From NCBI GenBank assembly GCA_004193595.1, contig RPGQ01000077.1, forward strand, positions 1 through 64,000: DNA of 64,000 nucleotides. The letters run 5' to 3'. This document shows, piece by piece, positions 10,046-18,732 of this stretch (position 1 is the stretch's first letter; each line of letters starts with the position of its first letter). The notes under the pieces were generated by a model. The model did not search any database. It saw nothing but the letters and a program-made list of their open reading frames with translations, and was not told where the DNA came from. Source of the stretch: Desulfobacteraceae bacterium Eth-SRB2. GTDB lineage: Bacteria; Desulfobacterota; Desulfobacteria; Desulfobacterales; UBA11574. A program made the translations under genes and the position numbers.

Positions 10046-10456
10046 CTTTAACAAAAGCAGACCTTCGGGGGTAATGATTTTCAGTTTAGACTCAAAAAAA
10101 TCAATTTCATGAGCCCTTTCAATAACGTTCTTATAAAATTTAGATTCAGCCAGTAAAAAATTAAGTATCATCAAACGATCATCTAAACGGTTTATTACTC
10201 TCCAAATCTTCATTGACCTGAAACACATGGGCTCGTCATGAGGTATTATGGATTCAAATTCTTTTTTTAACAGATCAATAAAAACCGGCATTTCTTTTTC
10301 TTTAATCATTAAAATAATATCAATATCCATCTTCGGTCCTATATCAACCAATGTACTAAAAATAAATTCACCCGCGAAAGCGTAATCTATTTTATGTTCA
10401 TTTAAAAATTGCACTAGTTTTTTTAACTGATCGATGAGTTCCTTTTTGATATTCAA
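10010..10456 (-). pseudogene. Nucleotidyltransferase-like protein, C-terminally truncated
   Basis: Residues 1-137 resemble a minimal nucleotidyltransferase-fold protein: AFAGEFIFSTL, then DIDIILMIKE, where two Asp supply the usual metal-binding pair, and LKIITPEGLLLLK. Family members normally continue with a DxxDI segment after GLLLLK. Here the frame changes to NWTELARAMPR and stops where the intron remnant begins. The start is a TTG 3 nt after the stop of the upstream Wzy-like gene, with AGGA at a suitable distance. Possibly inactive. Confidence 0.55.
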
Positions 10457-10459
10457 TTT

Positions 10460-12832
10460 TCAATCCTTTGAGGATTCGCTTTCTGCTAAAAACTTCAATG
10501 CCAGGCTTTTTAACGCTTTATTGCTCTCCGGAACAATTCCCAGCACAACCGCATTGTCCGGGAAATAGGCCCAGGTCCGCTGCACGGCCTTTTCCCAGTT
10601 CTGGGGCGCCAGCGCCAGGGCTCTTTGAAAATATTCCTGGAACTTGCGGATGCCTTCTTCACGAAAAAGGGTGCTGCTTTTATCTCCTTTATCCCCGACC
10701 CCCCCCTTTTTTTTATTCATCATTTTTACCCCGTGAAACTTATTTTCTATTTCACTGGGGCGATGTTGGACGTTCGATGTTCGATGTTCGATGTTCATCT
10801 TTCCTTCATCTTTCCTTCTTATCTTCTTACCTTCTTCTTTCCTCTCCGGAAGCAGGCGAGCCCGCCACACCCAGTACCAGGCAACATTGAACAGGATATG
10901 TTCATCCATGGGCGCGTATTTTATCCCGGCGTCAAAGCAATCATCTGCCAGGGGCAGCCACTTGTTTAAATAGTCGAACAGATCATATTTATTAGAGGAA
11001 TAGGTTTTCCCCAGATTGAACCACAATGTACCACTGGCAGGATTGCGGCACACGGCCTGTTCAAGACTCTTTTGGGCTTCAAGATTAAACGCATTTCCGT
11101 CTTTTTTATTCTCTTTATTCAACGACAATAAGTGCTCGGCCCGTTTATAATGGTATTCAAAATTGCCAGCATCAAGTGCTATTGCCCGGTCAATGTCGGA
11201 AAGCTCGGGATCCCAGGTTAAATTCATGGTGGAATTCCATTCTGTTGGGCATGCGGCCTCGGCCAGAAAATGTTTTCCGGTTGAGCAGACGGCAAACCCG
11301 GAAACAAACAATACCAGGCCCAGGATGGCAAACCGCCGAAAGCGGGTCAGCGGGATTTTGCGTTTATGGTAAAAAAAAGACTCGCTGTCTCCGTGTCCCT
11401 GCCGGTGCACTGCCGCGTAACCGATGGCCAGTAAAGCTGCCAGGGTGAGAGGGTTGGCCGGAATATGCATATTGAAATCAAAATAACTGTGCATGCCGAC
11501 AGATAGGAGCCCGGCCATTACCCCGGCACCAATACCTAGGGCGTGGAGATTTCTCCGGCGATGCCAGATGCGGGTCATTCTGACAATATAAATTACAAAT
11601 GCTAAAAAGATCAGAAGCAATCCGGGGAATCCGGTTTCGGTTCCGGCCTCCACCCAGTCGTTGTGGGCATAGCCGCTTGAAGAAACCCGGTCATAATCGT
11701 CGATGTACCGGGGATACACGTAGCGGAAGTTCCCCAGGCCCACCCCCGAGACCGGGTAGTCCCGAATCATGGGGAGGATGGTGCGGGTGATATGGAGACG
11801 GCCGTACAGATTGTTGGGATTTTCGAATTTGTCGAAGGTCGGGTCGATGCCCACATGGATCCCGTAGAACAGGATGGCCACGCACAGGCACAGGGCCAGG
11901 CCCCCGTATTTTCGGTGGGTTTTTTTGGACAAAAACAGGATCGCGGTCAAGAGCATTGTGACGCCAATGGAAAGGATGCCGCCCCGGGACGCGGACAGCA
12001 GCAGCGCCACTCCCATGAAAACCGCTACGAAAAAGAAAAAGATCATTTTGGGCCGGACCGATTCCGGGGAAAACCAGCTCACGAACCGCTGCACACGGGC
12101 CCGGGTGCTCCCCAGACCCGGGAGCATCTCCCGGGTCCGCCGCTTCTGGGCGATCAAAAAACCAAAGGTCAGGCAGAGGACCATCTCCATGTAGGCGGCA
12201 AAGTGATTCGAGACGATAAATGTTCCCGAGGCCCAACGGCTGTTGCCAACCCGGCTTTTCCACCACCATACCCTGGGGGTGACGTTGAAAACCTGAAAAA
12301 TGGCATAAACCGCTTCAAAAAGGCCGATGAAAATGAGCGTGTAGACCAGAATGTCGATCTCTTTTTTCGATTTGACGGTGTTGAGCACCAGAAAAAACAT
12401 CCCGAAGTATGTCCCGGCCTTGATCCATTCGTTCCGGGTGGGGTGAACCGAATAAGAGAATGTCGTCCAGCCCGGACCGTCTCCGGAACCTCCCAACAGG
12501 GCAAAGAGATTTCCTTTGTCGGCAAAGGCCTGTGGGGAGACAAGGGCAACCACGGATGCGGGAAGGGGCAGCATCTGCAAGCTCACGAGAACCAGGAACG
12601 CTACCAGGATGAGATTCACCAGCGTCTTCACCCACTCAACGGAATCCGACCGGGAAACCATCAGCCGATCCACGAACCAGAGGATCAAAAGCAGATAAAC
12701 CCCGATCTCCACCACGCTATAAGCCCAGACATGCACCGATCCAAAGGCCAGGGGAGCGAAAACGAGCAGGAAGATGATTCCGATGAAAATAACGCGGTGG
12801 ATCCTGCTGGTTTGCCGGTAGGTATGTTCCAT
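10460..12832 (-). CDS. O-antigen ligase/polymerase (Wzy/WaaL-like) with TPR tail
   Basis: A 790-residue inner-membrane protein. About ten or more hydrophobic segments fill residues 10-500, with the O-antigen ligase signature region SASRGGILSIG (about 285) and the periplasmic loop GVGLGNFRYVYPRY...AHNDWVEAGTETGFPG (about 370-410). Residues about 540-650 are TPR-like (NFEYHYKRAEHLLSLN; NPASGTLWFNLGKTY). Residues about 655-715 hold a charged, non-native insert including KMNIEHRTSNVQHRP, the in-frame translation of a dispersed repeat. The predicted role is polymer assembly or ligation on undecaprenyl carriers. It is the second Wzy-like protein in the locus (see 22209-23690). Confidence 0.85.
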   Translation of the reverse strand: MEHTYRQTSRIHRVIFIGIIFLLVFAPLAFGSVHVWAYSVVEIGVYLLLILWFVDRLMVSRSDSVEWVKTLVNLILVAFLVLVSLQMLPLPASVVALVSPQAFADKGNLFALLGGSGDGPGWTTFSYSVHPTRNEWIKAGTYFGMFFLVLNTVKSKKEIDILVYTLIFIGLFEAVYAIFQVFNVTPRVWWWKSRVGNSRWASGTFIVSNHFAAYMEMVLCLTFGFLIAQKRRTREMLPGLGSTRARVQRFVSWFSPESVRPKMIFFFFVAVFMGVALLLSASRGGILSIGVTMLLTAILFLSKKTHRKYGGLALCLCVAILFYGIHVGIDPTFDKFENPNNLYGRLHITRTILPMIRDYPVSGVGLGNFRYVYPRYIDDYDRVSSSGYAHNDWVEAGTETGFPGLLLIFLAFVIYIVRMTRIWHRRRNLHALGIGAGVMAGLLSVGMHSYFDFNMHIPANPLTLAALLAIGYAAVHRQGHGDSESFFYHKRKIPLTRFRRFAILGLVLFVSGFAVCSTGKHFLAEAACPTEWNSTMNLTWDPELSDIDRAIALDAGNFEYHYKRAEHLLSLNKENKKDGNAFNLEAQKSLEQAVCRNPASGTLWFNLGKTYSSNKYDLFDYLNKWLPLADDCFDAGIKYAPMDEHILFNVAWYWVWRARLLPERKEEGKKIRRKDEGKMNIEHRTSNVQHRPSEIENKFHGVKMMNKKKGGVGDKGDKSSTLFREEGIRKFQEYFQRALALAPQNWEKAVQRTWAYFPDNAVVLGIVPESNKALKSLALKFLAESESSKD
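10738..10797. repeat. 'GATGTTCGATGTTC' dispersed repeat inside a coding sequence
   Basis: The run GATGTTGGACGTTCGATG and its reiterations lie within the Wzy-like gene without breaking its frame. A relative occurs in non-coding DNA at 48231-48317 (GAACGTCCAACATCGAAC). Flanking codons are purine-rich on the coding strand and encode a Lys/Glu/Arg-rich linker. Confidence 0.75.
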
Positions 12833-12890
12833 ATAGATATATTTAGAAGATCAGAAAAGCAGAAGATCAGAAGATAAGGTCATAAAGCGA

Positions 12891-13091
12891 TTAGAAACAG
12901 AACTTCCTGGCATTTCTTTCCGTTGAATTTAGCATCGCCATGATCTGCTCATATTCGTCATCAAGGTTATCAAAAGTGTCTTGATCTATATATTGACAGG
13001 CTCCTGGATCCGAAAAATGAATCGGTGACTTTATATACCTTAAAAAAGGCAGCTCATGTCGTAGGGCGAAAAATAAGGCTCGAATTGGCAT
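12891..13091 (-). pseudogene. Possible four-helix-bundle (S23/IVP-like) protein fragment
   Basis: The C-terminal 35 residues (YIDQDTFDNLDDEYEQIMAML) resemble the last helix of four-helix-bundle proteins related to 23S rRNA intervening-sequence proteins. The N-terminal half does not fit, suggesting a truncated or frameshifted remnant. It may instead be a chance frame. Confidence 0.3.
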
Positions 13092-13497
13092 AAAAACTAA
13101 ATTTGTTATTCAATATTCGTTACTCGTTATTCGATATTTGTTCCTATTTCCTAATTCCCCCGCCCGCCTCGCAAGCCCGTCCGCCTCGGCTGAGCCTCGC
13201 GATGCCGGGCGTGGCGAGAGCGTTGCGGGCAGGTCTTTTCTATTTCCCCTGCCTTCTGCCCTCTGTCCTCTGATCTCTGTCTTCTGATCTCTGACATCTG
13301 CCCTTCCCTATTTTCTCTTTTCTATCCCTCTTACTTTCTTTCCCCTATGCTCTATTCTATTTTCTCTTTCCCAGTTCCTCTATCCTCTTTTCTCTTTCCT
13401 ATTTTCTCTTTCCTATTTCCTCTATGCTCTATCCTCTTCCCTCTTTTCTAATTCCTATTCTCTCTTGCCTTCTTATCTTCCAACCTTCTCATCTTCC
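13092..13497. repeat. Low-complexity polypyrimidine tract with GC-rich island
   Basis: After short TTCGTTACTCGTTATTCG repeats (about 13105-13135) and a GC-rich patch (about 13158-13230), a run of roughly 260 bp is almost purely C/T on the plus strand (TTTCTCTTTCCTATTTCC and variants). The minus-strand RNA, upstream of the Wzy-like gene, would therefore carry a long polypurine leader. No gene is present except the very end of the sugar transferase from 13489. Confidence 0.7.
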
Positions 13498-14931
13498 ATT
13501 CCCCAAAACCACCGCCTTCACCGTCCGGAACAATATCTTAATATCAAGCCACAAAGACCAGTTATCAATATAATGGAGATCCATTTTCATCCATTCATTG
13601 AAACAGATGTCATTTCGATTTGGGGCGCACTGCCAGATACAGGTTAAACCCGGTTTCATGGAAAGACGCCGCCGCTGCCAGATATCATACCGTTCCACTT
13701 CACTGGGAATCGGCGGCCTGGGACCTACCAGGCTCATCTCCCCTCGCAACACATTAATCAATTGCGGCAATTCATCCAGGCTCGTCTTTCTTAAGAACGT
13801 CCCGATGTACGGGGTAATCCTGGCATCCTTCTTGATCTTGAACGCGGGACCATCCGCTTCATTTAAGGCCATAAATCCATCTTGTTGCTTTTCGGCATCC
13901 GGAACCATGGTTCTGAACTTGTAAAGCATGAACCGTCTTCCATTGACGCAGCAGCGTTCCTGTTTGTAAAAAATAGGACCCGGCGAGATGATCTTGATCG
14001 CACATCCTATGAGAAACATGAAAGGTAGAAAAAGAAGAAAAACAATTCCCGCCGCGATAATATCAAAAAAGTTTTTGAAGAGGAGCGAAGCATTGACCGG
14101 AGGTGTAGTCCTGACCGCCATGGTCGGTATACCCAGGAAATCTTCAAAATTGATTGTTACTTCACCGGGTTGGTTCGTCAGAAAGCTAATTGGCCACTCC
14201 GGAACAATACGGACGGAAACACCCATTTGTTCAGCCATGAAGATATGCCGGTCAGCCTCTGCAATCTTCCGCAAAGGAATGGCAAAGATGACTTCGTCTA
14301 CCACTTCCTCCCTCAAGATTCTTTCGAGGTTTTCAACTGTTCCGATGACATTGATACCGTTCTGAACATCCGTTCCGACTTTGTCCGGATCCGTTTCAAG
14401 GCAGCCCAGAATTCTGAATCCAGCATTGAGATAAGTACCAACCCGGTCAATCACTGTTTTCGCCCTTTCCATGCTCCCAACAATCAACAGATTTCTAAAG
14501 TTGTACCCTTTCTTTCTGTAATGACTCAACAACCCGTAAACAGACGCCTTGCTTGCAGCAAGCAGCCCCACATTGAGCAAGAAAAAGATTCCCAACAAAA
14601 TACGGCTCACATCCGTAATCTTGAATATGTACATGGCCACGAAGAGTAGCGCCATTCCTATTACAACGGCCTTGAACATATTCCAGAATATTTCCGGGAA
14701 TGTGCGTTTCCTGTAGGATGCGTAAACGTTGAACGATCTGAATGTCAAGTACCAGATAATGATGATTATAAGGAGGACGATATAATAGTTGGGTGCTATT
14801 AGCAGGCCTCGCAAGGACGCGGGAAGGAAAAGCCTTTTGATGAAGTACGCTGAAACAAAGGCCCCGACCGTAAGGCAGATATCAAGGGCCTTGTGTGCAT
14901 TTTTAATAAACTTTTGCTGTTCTCTTAGCAT
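13489..14931 (-). CDS. Undecaprenyl-phosphate sugar phosphotransferase (WbaP/WcaJ-type)
   Basis: A 480-residue polyprenyl glycosylphosphotransferase that would start repeat-unit synthesis by moving a sugar-1-phosphate onto undecaprenyl phosphate. It has four or five N-terminal membrane helices (about 15-125), a CoA-binding-like Rossmann region (NLLIVGSMERAKTVIDRV, about 145-165; VDEVIFAIP), a further membrane segment (FFDIIAAGIVFLLFLPFMFLI, about 290-312), and the catalytic Bac_transf domain with FYKQERCCVNGRRFMLYKFRTM, KTSLDELPQLINVLRGEMSLVGPRP and KPGLTCIWQC. Length and order match the family. The likely sugar is glucose or galactose, not determinable here. Confidence 0.92.
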   Translation of the reverse strand: MLREQQKFIKNAHKALDICLTVGAFVSAYFIKRLFLPASLRGLLIAPNYYIVLLIIIIIWYLTFRSFNVYASYRKRTFPEIFWNMFKAVVIGMALLFVAMYIFKITDVSRILLGIFFLLNVGLLAASKASVYGLLSHYRKKGYNFRNLLIVGSMERAKTVIDRVGTYLNAGFRILGCLETDPDKVGTDVQNGINVIGTVENLERILREEVVDEVIFAIPLRKIAEADRHIFMAEQMGVSVRIVPEWPISFLTNQPGEVTINFEDFLGIPTMAVRTTPPVNASLLFKNFFDIIAAGIVFLLFLPFMFLIGCAIKIISPGPIFYKQERCCVNGRRFMLYKFRTMVPDAEKQQDGFMALNEADGPAFKIKKDARITPYIGTFLRKTSLDELPQLINVLRGEMSLVGPRPPIPSEVERYDIWQRRRLSMKPGLTCIWQCAPNRNDICFNEWMKMDLHYIDNWSLWLDIKILFRTVKAVVLGNGR

Positions 14932-15056
14932 AAGAAAAGTATCTTCATCCTGAGGATTCGGCTAATCTGATTCCGTATTAAGAGGCTGGTGATGCAAGTT
15001 TAGAGGGTCTTCGATTAAGATTTCTTGTGGAATTCTACAAGGGGAAGGCAGTTGAC

Positions 15057-16232
15057 CTACTGAAAAGGTTTTCTCCGATTGTAATGAGCAGGATCTGTGG
15101 ATCGTTTTGATCTTTCACCTCTGTGCTTTCCGTTCAGCGCTTTACGGTACACCGCAACGGTCTGTTCGGCAATCTTCAACCAGTTGTACTTCTCCGTGAT
15201 CTGAAGGCGCGTATCGCGTTTTTCTATTTCCGTCAGTTCTTCTTTGAGCAGGGCCGCCATCCTGGTCCTCAAATGGGTTTCATCACCGCACCGAAAATAT
15301 CTTTCAGGCGCCAAACCCACCTCCAAATTCGCAGGAATATCGGAAACGAGAACAGGAAGGCCGTAACTCATGGCTTCAAGGAGGGCTATGGGCAGACCCT
15401 CGTGAAAGGAAGGGAGTACAAAGAGACGGGCGTGAGAGAAAACCTGGTTGAGCGGTTCTCCTGTGATGTAACCGGTACCGATGATCCTCTTGTCCTGATC
15501 GATCAAGCTTTTTAGTTCTCTGCTGTATTGGGTTTCATGGTCTGCGTCTCCGGCAATGACCAGATTGTAGTCACCTTCAATGCCCTGAAAGGCACGTATA
15601 AGCATATCAAGCCCTTTTTCAGGGACAAAACGGAACACTGCCAGGATATATTTTCCGGAAACCGTTCCAATTTCTTCTAAAAACGATGTGCTTTCACTCT
15701 TTTCAGGAAGGGTTACGCCGTTATATATAAGATTAGTCTCACGGTTGCACCGCTTTTGGACGATATCGGAGATAACCTGCGAAATGACGATCACCTCATT
15801 CCCAAAACGACCGCCACAGTATTCCCCCAGGCGCAACATCGCCTTGGCCGTCTTCCCCCATTTCTGCCTGTCATAATCCGGTCCGTGATTTGTAATTACG
15901 ACCTTTAGTCCCAGCAAACGTGCGAAGGGAGCCATGAGGCCCGGCCCCACAGCATGGATGTGGACGATGTCGGGGTTTGCGAGACGTGCTTTGAGTATTG
16001 CCAGAAAAGTGTGAACGATGGCTTCCAGGCTTTTTTTGTGGGGCGCAAAGGTATGCACCAAACGCACCCCTCGCCACATGTTTTTCCTACTTCCGTTCAC
16101 ATAAGATTTACGTGTTGCAAGGAGGATTTCATGCCCCTGAGCGGCAATCAGCGGGTAGAGCTCCTGACAGTGTTTTTCAACGCCGCCGGGGATATCCGGG
16201 ATGCCTCGGGTGCCGGTAACAAATATTTTCAT
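15057..16232 (-). CDS. Glycosyltransferase family 4 (DUF1972-type N-terminus)
   Basis: A cytosolic GT-B glycosyltransferase of about 390 residues. It begins MKIFVTGTRGIPDIPGGVEKHCQEL, the conserved N-terminus of this GT4 subgroup; the ATG at 16232 is therefore preferred over one 12 codons upstream. The C-terminal nucleotide-sugar half carries AVFRFVPEKGLDMLIRAF and the E-x7-E motif region FHEGLPIALLEAMSYGLPVL. It probably adds one sugar to the lipid-linked repeat unit next to the WbaP-type initiator. Confidence 0.88.
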   Translation of the reverse strand: MKIFVTGTRGIPDIPGGVEKHCQELYPLIAAQGHEILLATRKSYVNGSRKNMWRGVRLVHTFAPHKKSLEAIVHTFLAILKARLANPDIVHIHAVGPGLMAPFARLLGLKVVITNHGPDYDRQKWGKTAKAMLRLGEYCGGRFGNEVIVISQVISDIVQKRCNRETNLIYNGVTLPEKSESTSFLEEIGTVSGKYILAVFRFVPEKGLDMLIRAFQGIEGDYNLVIAGDADHETQYSRELKSLIDQDKRIIGTGYITGEPLNQVFSHARLFVLPSFHEGLPIALLEAMSYGLPVLVSDIPANLEVGLAPERYFRCGDETHLRTRMAALLKEELTEIEKRDTRLQITEKYNWLKIAEQTVAVYRKALNGKHRGERSKRSTDPAHYNRRKPFQ

Positions 16233-16399
16233 GGATTTTCTTTTGAGCCTCAGACACTGAAGGGCCAACAGAAACTATCCACTCGACTACCTGTCGATCG
16301 GAGAATGGTTATAACCTTCGGGGCAAATTTCGGTAGCATTTTAGCGGGGGGTTTTTATCTAGTCAGGTCGGCCAGATAAAGGTCTGTGTGGGTCTGTGA

Positions 16400-17398
16400 C
16401 TAATTTCCTACTGGCTCTAAACAAACATCTTTACCTCTATTGCTTATCATCCTTAATTTATTTTTGAAAACCCATTTCAAGGGAATAGCGACCCTTTTTT
16501 TCATAGCAGGTGATGCTGAACCAATCATCCAGCATTGTTTGGAGCAAGTTTTTACCTGTTTTCGAATTTGCTCTGCCCTTTCCCCTTGCCATATTTCATC
16601 AAAGGATTGCTCATTCAAATTACCCATTATCATAGGTTCATCAGAGCCGTTGCAGGGCATGACATTGCCAAAAGGATCAAGAAAAAAAACATCTGTTCCA
16701 ACTTCACATGGCAAAGGTCTTTTTCCTCCTCTGACTTTGTTGGCAAGTCCCATATTAAAATAGGCCCTGAACCAGTTTTTGGGTTTGTTCGTCTGGAGTA
16801 GTTCTCCAGCAATTCTCTCAAATTCACCGGCAACCATTTCGGGATTTTCAAGTACGTTGTCATTCTTATGAAAATAGTATGAGTTGTGGGTTGTTGCGGT
16901 AGCGAATTCAAGTCCCATGGCATTCGCGAGGCGGTAGAGTTCAATCATGTCTTTCGCGTTTCTGTCCGAAACCGTGATGCCAAAGCCGATATCCTTAATC
17001 CCCATGTCGTGAAGGGTGACCAGGGTCCTAAGTCCATGATCAAAACCGTCTTTGATCCCCCGCAATTCATCATTTGCGGCGGGAAGACCCTCAATGGATA
17101 TTCGGATTCCGATTCGGTTTCCATACTTTTTCGCCAAGCTTATTATCTTCTCTGTGAAATATCCGTTAGTACTGATGACCAACCGATCGGTTTTCTTGAG
17201 AGCAATCCCAATAATTTCGTCAAGATCACTCCTTAGAAAAGGCTCCCCTCCTGTGATGTTTATGAATTTGAGCCCGGAAGGGATTTTATTCACTAACTCT
17301 GATGCAAATTCCTTGTCTTTCGTTGACGGATGCTGCCAGGTATTGCACATGTGACACTTGGCGTTGCAGCGGTATGTGACTATTAAGCAAGCTTCCAT
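16400..17398 (-). CDS. Radical SAM protein with SPASM-like C-terminal domain
   Basis: A 332-residue protein with the radical SAM cluster motif CNAKCHMC (Cys 11, 15 and 18), NITGGEPFLR (SAM binding) and a later Cys set: CEVGTDVFFLDPFGNVMPC and CSKQCW, the pattern of an auxiliary-cluster SPASM/twitch domain. Such proteins modify peptides or sugars; the context suggests sugar or polymer modification, but the substrate is unknown. The start is at the ATG immediately before EACLIVTYRC, as in relatives. Confidence 0.85.
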   Translation of the reverse strand: MEACLIVTYRCNAKCHMCNTWQHPSTKDKEFASELVNKIPSGLKFINITGGEPFLRSDLDEIIGIALKKTDRLVISTNGYFTEKIISLAKKYGNRIGIRISIEGLPAANDELRGIKDGFDHGLRTLVTLHDMGIKDIGFGITVSDRNAKDMIELYRLANAMGLEFATATTHNSYYFHKNDNVLENPEMVAGEFERIAGELLQTNKPKNWFRAYFNMGLANKVRGGKRPLPCEVGTDVFFLDPFGNVMPCNGSDEPMIMGNLNEQSFDEIWQGERAEQIRKQVKTCSKQCWMIGSASPAMKKRVAIPLKWVFKNKLRMISNRGKDVCLEPVGN

Positions 17399-17495
17399 GA
17401 ATTCAGAACTCCTGTCATTAGGTTGGAGTACCCAGATTCTCTGACCGCTACCGCCTCAATAAGTCTGTCGTTTGATTTCTTAAACGCCGGGCCAG

Positions 17496-18728
17496 TCATC
17501 TCATTCTTTTCCAACAGTTTTTCTTTGATTTCATCCGATCAAGAAATAAATCCAAAATCCTCTCTCGCGAGGACTCTATCGTATATTTTTCGACCTCTCT
17601 TAACCCCACTGTCGTTAATTTCATTTTAAGTGATGGATCATTGACAATTTGTTCAACAGCATTTGAAATGTCCTCACATGATTTTGTTCTTATAATTAAC
17701 CCATTTTTCCCATGTTTGATAATATCCGTAATACCGCCAACGTTTGTTGAAATAATTGGTAATCCAAAGGCCATTGCCTCATATATTACTTTTGGGATTC
17801 CTTCTGTCAGTGAGGGTAGCACAAAAACATCCGCATCCCGATATATTCTTTTTAATTCAACTCCAAAACGAATGTATCCTTTCCAAACAATAAATTTTTG
17901 AACATCCAGTTCTTCAGCAAGTTCTTTTATTTCGGTCTCTTTATGTTCCGAGCCTCGTTGCGCGCCTCCGACAATTGTAAGCAGATATTCAGTTTTAGCC
18001 TCCCTGTGATTTAACTCGTTCAGGGCTTGGAATAGATATTTCAGACCTTTTTCCGGCTCTATCCTACCCACAAATAGTAAGTTGATTTTGGAATTATTGT
18101 TTTCAGAACGAGTTTTGACTATTACGCGCGTTAGTTCAATATCCCTTTTACTAATCAGAGAAGGAGATATCCAGTGTATTTCTTTTGCGCCATTTTTATA
18201 AAAATCATACAGCTCTTTTCCAACGACCATAACTGAAACATGCTTGCTCAATAGCTTATTATTGAAATGCATGTAATTTGCATATAGCCTCCCAGTCATG
18301 GAATTATTGTACCTGGCCGAAACATCTTTAAGGATATTACCTCTAATATGGGAAAAAGCTCTTGTATTGTATTTGGCAACAAAATACCAAACAAGAATTC
18401 CAAGCGGATGCGGACCTACAATCCACAGCACATCTGTATCTGGCAATTCTTTTTTTAGAGTATTTATCGTTCTGGGAATAACGATAAAGCTTCTTTTAAT
18501 AAGATCATTTACATTGTGAAAATATGGTATCCCACTTAAAACAATATTTTCAGAGCAAATATATAAACCATGATCTGCACAATTTTTGATGTGTCGTGCC
18601 GGAGCAATAATTTTTATTTTTGAGAAAACACTATCAAATGATTGAATAAATTTTATAAAGACAAGATCAGTGCTAATTTGTTTACCGTCGGTATAAAAAG
18701 CTTGGTTGATAAATACAGTTAGTTTCAT
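17496..18728 (-). CDS. Glycosyltransferase family 4
   Basis: A 410-residue GT-B protein. The C-terminal half has LLFVGRIEPEKGLKYLFQAL and VLPSLTEGIPKVIYEAMAFGLPII, the GT4 phosphate/sugar-binding motifs. An IS1595-type element lies just upstream (its duplicated target ends 5 bp before the start codon region), so the natural leader is now on the far side of the IS and expression may depend on a promoter reading out of the element. No Shine-Dalgarno is evident. Confidence 0.88.
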   Translation of the reverse strand: MKLTVFINQAFYTDGKQISTDLVFIKFIQSFDSVFSKIKIIAPARHIKNCADHGLYICSENIVLSGIPYFHNVNDLIKRSFIVIPRTINTLKKELPDTDVLWIVGPHPLGILVWYFVAKYNTRAFSHIRGNILKDVSARYNNSMTGRLYANYMHFNNKLLSKHVSVMVVGKELYDFYKNGAKEIHWISPSLISKRDIELTRVIVKTRSENNNSKINLLFVGRIEPEKGLKYLFQALNELNHREAKTEYLLTIVGGAQRGSEHKETEIKELAEELDVQKFIVWKGYIRFGVELKRIYRDADVFVLPSLTEGIPKVIYEAMAFGLPIISTNVGGITDIIKHGKNGLIIRTKSCEDISNAVEQIVNDPSLKMKLTTVGLREVEKYTIESSRERILDLFLDRMKSKKNCWKRMR

Positions 18729-18732
18729 AATT

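Noticed and set aside
11792-12877. Plus-strand open frame of 361 codons over the Wzy-like gene
   Set aside because: Antisense of a membrane protein gene; the composition (His, Gln, Gly, Pro rich) is a mirror of hydrophobic codons.
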